Made by a program: the position numbers and the translations under genes
Assembly: GCA_002385745.1 (NCBI GenBank)
Contig: DGEC01000058.1
Location: forward strand, 1-51,814
Direction: 5' to 3'
Length of the DNA stretch: 51,814 nucleotides
DNA from: Firmicutes bacterium UBA3936
Lineage (GTDB): Bacteria; Bacillota; Dethiobacteria; Dethiobacterales; Dethiobacteraceae
The notes under the pieces: model-generated
What the model was told of the DNA's origin: nothing
The model's database searches: none
The model's input: the letters and a program-made list of their open reading frames with translations, nothing else
Shown here: positions 41,616 through 48,164 of the stretch, piece by piece
Layout: every line of letters begins with the position of its first letter
How positions within the stretch are numbered: the stretch's first letter is position 1

Positions 41616-42429
41616 AGGGCTGCAGGCCTTGATTCCGGAGATTGAAGAAACCCCGCTCTCGGACGCCGTTGACGTTGAACTGGAAGACATCATTGTTAAC
41701 GAAGGGCAGCCCCGCAAAATTTTCGATGAAAAGAAGCTTGCGGAACTAACCAGTTCCGTTGCCCAGCACGGGGTGCTGCAGCCGCTGATTGTCCGTCCCA
41801 GGGGGGAAAAATATGAACTTGTTGCCGGCGAGCGCCGCCTGCGGGCCGCAAAAAAAGCCGGGCTGAAAAAAGTGCCGGTAGTGGTTAAGGTTCTGACAGA
41901 CAGGGAAACCTTGGAGATAGCTTTAATTGAAAATCTGCAGCGGGAAGATCTCAACCCCCTGGAAGAAGCCGAAGCATACAAGAAGCTGTTGGAGGAATTT
42001 AATTATACCCAGGAACAGCTGGCAAAAAGAGTGGGGAAAAGCCGCTCGGCCGTTGCCAATACTTTAAGGCTGCTTTCTTTACACCCGGATGTAAGGAGGG
42101 AAATAGAGAAAGGGCGCCTGACCGAGGGACATGCCCGGGCCCTGCTGGCCCTGCCTCTTGAAAAGCAGCCGGATGCCGCCCGCCGGGCGATTGAATTGAC
42201 TTTGTCGGTCAGGGAAACGGAGAAAATGGCGGGGCAGGCGGCAAAAAAGAGAAAAGCCCGCAAACCTAAAAACAATAAAGACAGTTACATAGAAGATCTG
42301 GAAGAAAGACTGCGGACGGCCTGCGGCACCGCCGTAAGCATCCGCCTGCAATCCCGGGGCGGGGGAAGAATAGAAATAAAGTTCAGCAGCCCGGAAGAGC
42401 TGGAGAGAATTTGCGAAATTATATTATAA
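41593..42429 (+). CDS. parB: Chromosome partitioning protein ParB/Spo0J
   Basis: A CTPase clamp that binds parS and spreads, condensing the origin region for segregation. The 278 residues begin KKRLGKGLQALIPE, typical of Spo0J. Then come EGQPRKIFDE, the CTP motif GERRLRA, ENLQREDLNPLEEAEAY, a helix-turn-helix (TQEQLAKRVGKSRSAVANTLRLL), and a C-terminal dimer domain. It overlaps parA. Two perfect parS sites lie within 100 bases downstream of its stop. Confidence 0.96.
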   Translation: MSKKRLGKGLQALIPEIEETPLSDAVDVELEDIIVNEGQPRKIFDEKKLAELTSSVAQHGVLQPLIVRPRGEKYELVAGERRLRAAKKAGLKKVPVVVKVLTDRETLEIALIENLQREDLNPLEEAEAYKKLLEEFNYTQEQLAKRVGKSRSAVANTLRLLSLHPDVRREIEKGRLTEGHARALLALPLEKQPDAARRAIELTLSVRETEKMAGQAAKKRKARKPKNNKDSYIEDLEERLRTACGTAVSIRLQSRGGGRIEIKFSSPEELERICEIIL

Positions 42430-42476
42430 ATTAAATGTGGAGAAGAAAGAGCGACGAAAGCCTGCAGGAGTAAAAT

Positions 42477-42492
42477 TGTTTCACGTGAAACA
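42477..42492. promoter_or_regulatory. parS site 1 (ParB/Spo0J binding)
   Basis: TGTTTCACGTGAAACA, a perfect 16-bp palindrome matching the bacterial parS consensus. Confidence 0.95.
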
Positions 42493-42504
42493 GAGCGGCC
42501 GCAA

Positions 42505-42520
42505 TGTTTCACGTGAAACA
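42505..42520. promoter_or_regulatory. parS site 2 (ParB/Spo0J binding)
   Basis: An identical perfect palindrome 12 bases after site 1, so the two centres are 28 bases apart. Confidence 0.95.
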
Positions 42521-42696
42521 TCTTTCTTTTGGCAGGATGTGTTGCCCCAAAAAAGCAGTCAGCATGCGCACCGAGGGCGTTTTAGGCTTTGCCGGTTCCC
42601 GGAGCGCCGGTTTGCCGCCGGCAAGCCGGCTGTTTGCGAAAAAAGAAAGAAAAAATAAAAGGGGTCTTTGGGATCTATCACCGGAGGTATGTTTAT

Positions 42697-43203
42697 ATGG
42701 AAGAATATTTCTTGTATTGTATTTTTGCACTTATCTTTTTACTTTTGCTTGTGTTTTTGATTCTGCTGGCGAAGGTGGTTTCTCTGGGAAAGCGTTTTCG
42801 GGAGTGTATGGCCGGCAGCAGGGGAAGCAACCTGGAAGAGATGCTTGTCGCATTGCATTCGGAATTGAGGCGAATAAAGGCGGAATTGGCTGAAAACAGG
42901 CGGGAAATGGAATATTTTCGCAAAAAATCCGACCGTGTAATCCAGGGGCTGGGAGTTGTCCGCTATAATGCTTTCTGGGATACGGGCGGCGACTTGAGTT
43001 TTTCAGTTGCCCTGCTGGACGGGCAAAGCAACGGAGTGGTAATCAGCAGTATTTACGGGCGGGAGGAGACAAGAACTTACGCCAAGCCTTTGGAAAACGG
43101 CAAATCAAAATATGAACTGAGCAGCGAGGAAAAGGAAGCGATTACAAAAGCCCGGGAGATGCTGCTGTTTGCGGCACAAGGCCGGTTGTCCGGGGGAGGG
43201 TAG
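42697..43203 (+). CDS. DUF4446 family membrane-anchored protein
   Basis: A 168-residue protein with one N-terminal membrane segment (about 3-26, CIFALIFLLLLVFLILLA), a short coiled-coil-like charged helix (HSELRRIKAELAENRREMEYF), and the DUF4446 core: RYNAFWDTGGDLSFSVALLDG and YAKPLENGKSKYELSSEEKEAI. The family is common beside parB in Clostridia; its function is unknown. The ATG is chosen because CCGGAGGT lies upstream; the frame opens 36 codons earlier in a region with no membrane topology sense. The next gene starts six bases after the stop. Confidence 0.85.
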   Translation: MEEYFLYCIFALIFLLLLVFLILLAKVVSLGKRFRECMAGSRGSNLEEMLVALHSELRRIKAELAENRREMEYFRKKSDRVIQGLGVVRYNAFWDTGGDLSFSVALLDGQSNGVVISSIYGREETRTYAKPLENGKSKYELSSEEKEAITKAREMLLFAAQGRLSGGG

Positions 43204-43209
43204 AAAGAC

Positions 43210-44100
43210 GTGAAAAAAAGACATCAATATTTTTTTATAATTAATCCGGCCGCCAAAAACGGACGGGTGCTTGCTGCCTGGCAAAGGGTTGAGGATTATT
43301 TAAAGAGCAATAAAGTTGCTTATCTCTATGCCTTTAGCAGAAATGCGGAGCATCTTGCCGAGCTTGCAAAAGAGGGGGCGGGAAAAGACTATATAATTGT
43401 TGCCGTCGGCGGAGACGGCACTGTTTCCAGAATAGCAGGCGCTCTGGCAGGCACAGGCAAAGCCATGGGGCTGATACCCGCAGGAACGGGGAATGATTTT
43501 GCCCGTTCTCTGTCCCTGCCCAGCGACCCGGTGGCGGCATGTAGGACGGTTCTTGCCGGCAGGCGGACAAAACTGGATATCGGCCTGTTTAACGGCCGGG
43601 CATTCTGTAATGTGGTGGGAGCCGGCCTGGATGCGGAAGTGGTGGCCGATGCCAATAATGTCTTTAAAAGGTACTGCGGTTCCCTTTCCTATGTTTTTGC
43701 ACTGTTAAAGCAGCTTTTTGTCTACAGGCCGCCCCGGATCAAGCTGGTGGTTGACGGTGAAGAATATGTTGCCGATGCCTGGCTTGTTGCCGTAGCCAAC
43801 GGCCGTTATTTCGGCAACGGCATGCGGATTGCCCCGGAGGCGGACCCCCGGGACGGACTGCTGGATGTTATTGTGGTCAGCAATATTTCCAGAGTAACCT
43901 TTTTGCGGCTCTTTCCCCTGGTGTACAGCGGCAAGCATATCTCTCTCCCTGTCATCAAAACGTGGCGCGGGACGGACATTTCTCTTTTCTGCGACAAGCC
44001 TGTCAGCATTCAGGCTGATGGCGAATTCGCCGGGAAAACACCGCTAAACGCTACCGTGAGAAAAAAAGCCCTGGAATTCCTGCTGACAGCCGATGAATAA
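43210..44100 (+). CDS. Diacylglycerol kinase-family lipid kinase (YegS/DgkB-like)
   Basis: A 296-residue ATP-dependent lipid kinase. The catalytic domain has FIINPAAKNGR at the N-terminus, the GGDGTVSR nucleotide loop and IPAGTGNDFARSL. The C-terminal beta-sandwich includes RIAPEADPRDGLLDVIVV and VSIQADGEFAGKTP. It probably phosphorylates diacylglycerol or a similar lipid at the membrane. The exact substrate (DgkB, YegS or undecaprenol type) is not resolved. The start is GTG with GGGGAGGG upstream. It is followed at once by a hairpin terminator shared with yyaC. Confidence 0.9.
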   Translation: MKKRHQYFFIINPAAKNGRVLAAWQRVEDYLKSNKVAYLYAFSRNAEHLAELAKEGAGKDYIIVAVGGDGTVSRIAGALAGTGKAMGLIPAGTGNDFARSLSLPSDPVAACRTVLAGRRTKLDIGLFNGRAFCNVVGAGLDAEVVADANNVFKRYCGSLSYVFALLKQLFVYRPPRIKLVVDGEEYVADAWLVAVANGRYFGNGMRIAPEADPRDGLLDVIVVSNISRVTFLRLFPLVYSGKHISLPVIKTWRGTDISLFCDKPVSIQADGEFAGKTPLNATVRKKALEFLLTADE

Positions 44101-44103
44101 AAA

Positions 44104-44135
44104 GAAGCCGCCTAGCGGGCGGCTTCCGTATTTTT
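44104..44135. terminator. Bidirectional terminator between the lipid kinase and yyaC
   Basis: A 9-bp perfect stem (44104-44112 with 44118-44126) with a 5-base loop. T-runs follow on both strands. It overlaps the last codons of yyaC. Confidence 0.8.
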
Positions 44136-44735
44136 ACTGCCGGAAGGTTTTTTGCCTTGCCTCAGGGCAAGCGCGGTGCAGTATATTCCCCGGGTAATAA
44201 TTTCAGCCAGGCGGAAAACCAGGCTCAGGCGGGTATTCTGTAAAACAAAATATTCCAGGAAACCGCTGACATTGACAATTCCGTTGATAAAAATTTCGCC
44301 GACCAGCGGCAGTTCCTTGCTTACACCTGCTCCGGGGCACAAAGGACCGCTGCCAAGATCAATGCAGCCTACACTCTCCATTCTGCCGAGGCAGGCATCT
44401 ACGGCAATTATAAAGGGAGCCGGATGGGTTTTTTTTATGTCCAGGATGGTCTCGACCAGGTTGACGGCATGCACCGGTTCGTCAAGGGTGCCGTATACAC
44501 GGATGCCCGGCGGCGACAGCTGCTTTAATTTGCTGCCCGTAAGCGGTCCCAAGGCATCTCCTGTCGAGCGGTCGGTGCCGATGCAGAGAACGATTAATTG
44601 CTGCTCCCGGCAGTAGTTTTTTCCAAGCAGGAACAGCAAGTGGTTTTTTAGCTTTTGCACAGCAAAAATATCGGTACTGTCAACCCGCAGGGTATGTTTG
44701 TCTTCCGTTTTAAATCCGCCTGTCAAATATGACAT
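44112..44735 (-). CDS. yyaC: Spore protease YyaC-like (GPR-related, DUF1256)
   Basis: A 207-residue protein of the YyaC family, related to the spore germination protease GPR. Signatures are VLCIGTDRSTGDALGPLTG, VYGTLDEPVHAVNL, and IIAVDACLGR...G.I.LG.GPL.PGAGV.K.LP.VG. It is found only in endospore formers and is made in the forespore in Bacillus. It faces against its neighbours, as in the Bacillus origin region. The ribosome site is GCGGAGG. A CATATACTA on the minus strand about 45 bases upstream resembles a sporulation sigma -10 (sigma-E/K type), but this is weak. Confidence 0.9.
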   Translation of the reverse strand: MSYLTGGFKTEDKHTLRVDSTDIFAVQKLKNHLLFLLGKNYCREQQLIVLCIGTDRSTGDALGPLTGSKLKQLSPPGIRVYGTLDEPVHAVNLVETILDIKKTHPAPFIIAVDACLGRMESVGCIDLGSGPLCPGAGVSKELPLVGEIFINGIVNVSGFLEYFVLQNTRLSLVFRLAEIITRGIYCTALALRQGKKPSGSKNTEAAR

Positions 44736-44791
44736 AGATGTCCTCCGCTTTTCATACGTATAATATAGTATATGGAAAGGCAGTTATATTT

Positions 44792-45496
44792 ATGTACCGG
44801 AAGCAAGCTTGCGCAGTTATTTCCCGGGGAATAGCAAAGGGCAGGGGGAAAAATCATTTGTCCTGGGTGGATCTTGCAGCACTTGTGTTTTTGCTTTGGG
44901 CGGCGGTCGCCGGATATCTGGAAGGCCTGCAGCGTTCCCTGCAGCGGCTTGGCCTGACTATGGGAGCATTGCTGCCGGCCTATCTTTTTTACAAACCGCT
45001 GCTGCTTTTTTTGAACCAAGAGTGGCAGGCGGAAGAAATGTTTGTCGGCTGGTATTTGCCCCGGGCGCATAATGTTTTGGCGGCGGCACAACAGAAGGGT
45101 CCTTTTTTGCCGCCCCTGGCCGGAAGTGTTATGCGGTTTTTATCGCCTGAGGCTACCGTTCTTCCGGTTTCGGCCGGAGAGCTGCCGCTTTTGTGGGGGA
45201 AGCTTTTGCTGCAGTTTTTTGCCTACCTTTTATTTGTCTTATTATTTACCGCCTTTTTTCGTCTGCTTTTGTCTTTGCGGGGAAAGGGAAAGATTGTGAA
45301 GAATCTGACGGAAAAAGACCGGCTTTGGGGATTGTTTGCCGGTTCTGCCTACGGTCTTTTTTTGCTTGCGCTCATCAGCGCTTTCCTGGACAGCTTGTCC
45401 TTGCTTTTTGCTTCCCGCTTCTGGGAAGATGATTTTTATGGCACTTATCTGGTGAAAACGGCTGCCTACCTGCTTGGAAAAATCTTTGGCGGCTGA
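44792..45496 (+). CDS. CvpA-like multi-pass membrane protein
   Basis: A 234-residue membrane protein with about four hydrophobic segments. The first, SWVDLAALVFLLWAAVAGYLEGLQRSL, has the N-terminal CvpA (colicin V production) pattern of an Asp-led helix and a glycine-rich turn. Later ones are LLLQFFAYLLFVLLFTAFFRLLL and GLFAGSAYGLFLLALISAFL. CvpA proteins are widespread and affect envelope stability and biofilm; their mechanism is unknown. The start at MYRKQACAV is preferred; the frame opens 18 codons earlier within the yyaC upstream region. GGAAAGG is the only nearby ribosome-site candidate. Family call is moderate. Confidence 0.6.
   Translation: MYRKQACAVISRGIAKGRGKNHLSWVDLAALVFLLWAAVAGYLEGLQRSLQRLGLTMGALLPAYLFYKPLLLFLNQEWQAEEMFVGWYLPRAHNVLAAAQQKGPFLPPLAGSVMRFLSPEATVLPVSAGELPLLWGKLLLQFFAYLLFVLLFTAFFRLLLSLRGKGKIVKNLTEKDRLWGLFAGSAYGLFLLALISAFLDSLSLLFASRFWEDDFYGTYLVKTAAYLLGKIFGG
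44819..44832. promoter_or_regulatory. Candidate Noc-binding site (one mismatch)
   Basis: ATTTCCCGGGGAAT differs at one position from the Bacillus Noc-binding palindrome ATTTCCCGGGAAAT. It lies within the 5' end of the CvpA-like gene. It may be chance. Confidence 0.3.
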
Positions 45497-45587
45497 ACTT
45501 TAACCTGTTTTGCAGGATTTCTTCCGGCAAGGGAAGAATATAACTAGCCAATATTCAAATCAACGTTATGTAAAGGGAGGTTTTTTT

Positions 45588-46229
45588 ATGCGTATTGTCC
45601 TACTGGGTCCTCCCGGGGCAGGGAAAGGAACACAGGGAGAACTCCTGGTGAAAAAATATAAAATACCCCATGTTTCCACCGGAGACATCCTCCGGGCGGC
45701 AATTAAAGAGGAAACGGAATTGGGACAAAAGGCGAAAGTATATGTGGAACGAGGAGAACTGGTGCCCGATGGGCTTGTGGTGGGTATTGTAAAGGAGAGG
45801 CTGGCCCGGGAGGATGCGGCTTCCGGCTTCCTTCTGGACGGTTTTCCCCGGACGCCGGCTCAAGCCGAGGCCCTGGACGCTTCCCTGCGGGAGATGGGGA
45901 TGCAGCTTACGGCTGTAATTAATGTGGATGTTGATACGGAGATTTTGCTTGAGAGATTAACGGGAAGGCGTGTCTGCCGCGACTGCGGGGCAACATATCA
46001 TATTAAATTCAATCCGCCTACTGTCCGGTGTGTGTGTGACAAGTGCGGCGGCGAACTTTATCAAAGGGAAGATGATGCCGCAGAAACGGTCAGGCAGCGT
46101 CTTGAAGTGTACAGGAAGCAGACGGAACCTTTGATTGCTTATTACAAAGAGCAAAATATCCTCTACACAGTGGACGGCTCCCAGGAGATAGAGCAGGTAT
46201 TTGCAGACATAATAGAGTTCCTGCAATAG
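45588..46229 (+). CDS. adk: Adenylate kinase (zinc-LID type)
   Basis: Interconverts AMP, ADP and ATP. The 213 residues have the P-loop GPPGAGKGTQ (7-16), the AMP-binding GFPRT, and a LID domain whose four cysteines (130, 133, 150, 153) hold zinc, as in Gram-positive enzymes. AAAGGGAGG precedes the ATG. A 26-codon open extension upstream lacks a ribosome site. The usual home of adk is the ribosomal spc operon beside secY. Its place here, between a CvpA-like gene and DUF951, is unusual. Confidence 0.95.
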   Translation: MRIVLLGPPGAGKGTQGELLVKKYKIPHVSTGDILRAAIKEETELGQKAKVYVERGELVPDGLVVGIVKERLAREDAASGFLLDGFPRTPAQAEALDASLREMGMQLTAVINVDVDTEILLERLTGRRVCRDCGATYHIKFNPPTVRCVCDKCGGELYQREDDAAETVRQRLEVYRKQTEPLIAYYKEQNILYTVDGSQEIEQVFADIIEFLQ

Positions 46230-46282
46230 AGAAAGGGAGGTTCTTCTTAAGAGAACTGGACGGCTTAAGCGGGGGATGTTTA

Positions 46283-46468
46283 ATGGCAGATTATATGGTA
46301 GGGGAAAAGGTCCGTTTGAAAAAGGACCATCCCTGTGGCGGCAATATTTGGACAATTATCCGGGTAGGGATGGATTTCCGGATTAAGTGCGACAACTGCG
46401 GGCGCAGCATCCTGCTGCCCCGGACTAAATTTGAAAAAAGCGTCAAGGAACGCCTGCCGGAGAATTAA
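46283..46468 (+). CDS. DUF951 family protein (YyzM-like)
   Basis: A 61-residue protein with the DUF951 pattern: YMVGEKVRLKKDHPCGGNIWTI, IRVGMDFRIKCDNCGRSILLPR. The CxxC and a single upstream Cys suggest a small zinc or RNA-binding fold, but function is unknown. It precedes rpsF in many Firmicutes, including Bacillus (yyzM). A GGGGG-rich ribosome site precedes the ATG. Confidence 0.9.
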   Translation: MADYMVGEKVRLKKDHPCGGNIWTIIRVGMDFRIKCDNCGRSILLPRTKFEKSVKERLPEN

Positions 46469-46478
46469 CGGGGGTCTC

Positions 46479-46507
46479 TTGCCATCACCGGTTGATTATG
46501 GTACTAT
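46479..46507 (+). promoter_or_regulatory. Putative promoter of rpsF-ssb-rpsR
   Basis: TTGCCA (46479-46484), 17-base spacer, TACTAT (46502-46507). Confidence 0.5.
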
Positions 46508-46528
46508 ATACGTTGTTGCTTCCCTGCT

Positions 46529-46544
46529 CCCGCCGCGTGGCGGG
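46529..46544 (+). promoter_or_regulatory. Hairpin in the rpsF leader, possible S6:S18 autoregulatory element
   Basis: CCCGCC-GCGT-GGCGGG hairpin just upstream of the rpsF ribosome site (46559-46568). S6:S18 leaders in other bacteria use a CCG-containing hairpin; match here is only suggestive. Confidence 0.3.
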
Positions 46545-46577
46545 GGCCAAAGTCCAGAGGGAGGAGGTGAATAGGCC

Positions 46578-46868
46578 ATGACCAAGTACGAGACAATGTT
46601 TGTGCTCAGGCCCGATGCCGATGAAGAAACTTATGATGCTTTAATAGAAAGGTTTCAGGGAATAATTACGGATCAGGGCGGCGAAGTAACAAATGTCAAC
46701 CGTATGGGAAAGCGCAAACTGGCCTATGTGGTAAAGAAGAAATACCGCGAAGGGTATTATGTGCTTATTAACTACAGCGGTGAGCCAGATGTTACCGCCG
46801 AGTTGGAGCGAAACTTCTGGATATCCGACGATGTTATCCGTTACCTCATTGTAAAAGAGGAAGAATAA
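46578..46868 (+). CDS. rpsF: 30S ribosomal protein S6
   Basis: A 96-residue protein of the small-subunit platform. It starts TKYETMFVLRPDADEE and has the GKRKLAYVVKKKYREGYYVLINY core of S6. GGGAGGAGGTGAAT is a near-perfect ribosome site. It is first in the conserved rpsF-ssb-rpsR set and would bind S18 made two genes later. Confidence 0.97.
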   Translation: MTKYETMFVLRPDADEETYDALIERFQGIITDQGGEVTNVNRMGKRKLAYVVKKKYREGYYVLINYSGEPDVTAELERNFWISDDVIRYLIVKEEE

Positions 46869-46886
46869 AACAGGTGGTGGACAGTA

Positions 46887-47297
46887 ATGCTTAACCGCAT
46901 TGTCTTGATTGGCCGTCTGACCCGTGACCCCGAGCTTCGTTATACACCGGCAAGCGGTGTGGCGGTGGCTACTTTCACACTGGCAGTGAACCGGATTTAT
47001 TCCAAGCAAAAAGAAGCCGATTTCATCCCAATTGTCGTCTGGCGCAACCAGGCGGAAAACTGTGCAAAGTTTCTTGGCAAAGGCAGCCTGGTGGGAGTGG
47101 ACGGACGGTTGCAGATTCGTTCCTATGAAGACCGTGAAGGCCGGCGCCGTACCGTGGCGGAAGTGGTTGCCGACAGCGTCCATTTCCTGGACAGCAGGGA
47201 AAGGCGCAGTGTCGAAGAGGAACCGGCTTCATTTGACGAAACCTTTGATGAAACCTTTGACGAAACCATGATCAGCGATGACGATGTGCCCTTTTAG
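46887..47297 (+). CDS. ssb: Single-stranded DNA-binding protein
   Basis: Coats single-stranded DNA during replication and repair. The 136 residues have the OB fold (LNRIVLIGRLTRDPELRYTPASG, VWRNQAENCAKFLGKGSLVGVDG) and the acidic C-terminal tail ending DDDVPF, which recruits partner proteins. The linker has three short repeats of FDETFDET type. It lies between rpsF and rpsR. AGGTGG precedes the ATG. Confidence 0.97.
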   Translation: MLNRIVLIGRLTRDPELRYTPASGVAVATFTLAVNRIYSKQKEADFIPIVVWRNQAENCAKFLGKGSLVGVDGRLQIRSYEDREGRRRTVAEVVADSVHFLDSRERRSVEEEPASFDETFDETFDETMISDDDVPF

Positions 47298-47311
47298 GGA
47301 GGAGGTAGAAT

Positions 47312-47542
47312 ATGCGCAAAGATCGCGGCCGCAGAGGCAAGCGTAAAATATGCAGCTTTTGCGTCGATAAAATCGATCATATTGATTATAAAGCCACAAG
47401 CAAACTGGCCAAGTATATCACGGAAAGGGGAAAAATTATTCCCCGGCGCATCTCCGGGAACTGTGCCAAACACCAGCGCCAGTTAACAGTGGCCATTAAG
47501 CGTGCCCGCAATATTGCCCTGCTGCCTTATACGGCAGAATAG
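47312..47542 (+). CDS. rpsR: 30S ribosomal protein S18
   Basis: A 76-residue basic protein. The KICSFCVDKIDHIDYKAT N-terminus has the CxxC that marks zinc-binding C+ S18 paralogues. The core ISGNCAKHQRQLTVAIKRARNIALLPY is typical. GGGAGGAGG precedes the ATG. A hairpin terminator follows. Confidence 0.97.
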   Translation: MRKDRGRRGKRKICSFCVDKIDHIDYKATSKLAKYITERGKIIPRRISGNCAKHQRQLTVAIKRARNIALLPYTAE

Positions 47543-47561
47543 CAGACGGCTGATTGTAGAT

Positions 47562-47592
47562 AGCGCCCCGCCGCGGGCGCTTTCTCTGTTTC
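47562..47592 (+). terminator. Probable terminator after rpsR
   Basis: A 7-bp GC stem (47562-47568 with 47575-47581), loop of 6, with an interrupted T-rich tail. Confidence 0.5.
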
Positions 47593-47708
47593 TGCCTTGC
47601 CCGCGAAAAATTAGCAGTTCCTGTGGACGGCACTAAGGCAGGAAAAGCCGTGTTTATTGCAGAAGACTACTAGAGTTGATGCTACCGCTGCAATTGGGAG
47701 GTAAAACA

Positions 47709-48161
47709 ATGAGGGTTATCCTTCAGCAGGATGTCAAGTCTCTGGGAAAAAAGGGAGAAATAAAGGAGGTTGCCACAGGCTATGCCCGCAATTATCTTCT
47801 GCCGCGGGGACTGGCAGTAGAGGCCACCGAAGGACGCCTTAGACAGCAACAGCAGGAAAAGAAGCAAAGGGCTGAGAAAGAGGCCAAGAAGTTGGAAACA
47901 GCCCGGAAAACGGCTGCAGCCCTCGACGGGCAGAAAGTGGAAATTGCTGTACGGACGGGAGAAGGCGGCCGCCTTTTTGGTTCGGTAACCAGTGCCGATC
48001 TGGCCGCAGCCCTGAAAAAGCGCGGTTTTTCCATTGACAAGCGCAAAATAGAGTTGTCCGAAGCGGTAAAAAGTACCGGGGTTTTTCCCGTTCGCATTAA
48101 GCTGCACCCGGAAGCGGAAGCTAAAATAGAATTAGTTGTGACTGCAAAAAACGGGGAGTAA
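47709..48161 (+). CDS. rplI: 50S ribosomal protein L9
   Basis: A 150-residue two-domain protein joined by a long helix. The N-terminal domain has MRVILQQDVKSLGKKGEIKEV and GYARNYLLPRGLAVEAT. The linker is the charged RLRQQQQEKKQRAEKEAKK stretch. The C-terminal domain has GGRLFGSVTSADLAAAL. GGGAGG precedes the ATG. An open extension of 11 codons upstream contains the ribosome site and is excluded. lonC starts four bases after the stop. Confidence 0.97.
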   Translation: MRVILQQDVKSLGKKGEIKEVATGYARNYLLPRGLAVEATEGRLRQQQQEKKQRAEKEAKKLETARKTAAALDGQKVEIAVRTGEGGRLFGSVTSADLAAALKKRGFSIDKRKIELSEAVKSTGVFPVRIKLHPEAEAKIELVVTAKNGE

Positions 48162-48164
48162 AGC

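Noticed and set aside
45517..45536. Hairpin between the CvpA-like gene and adk as a terminator
   Set aside because: The stem is present but no T-run follows.
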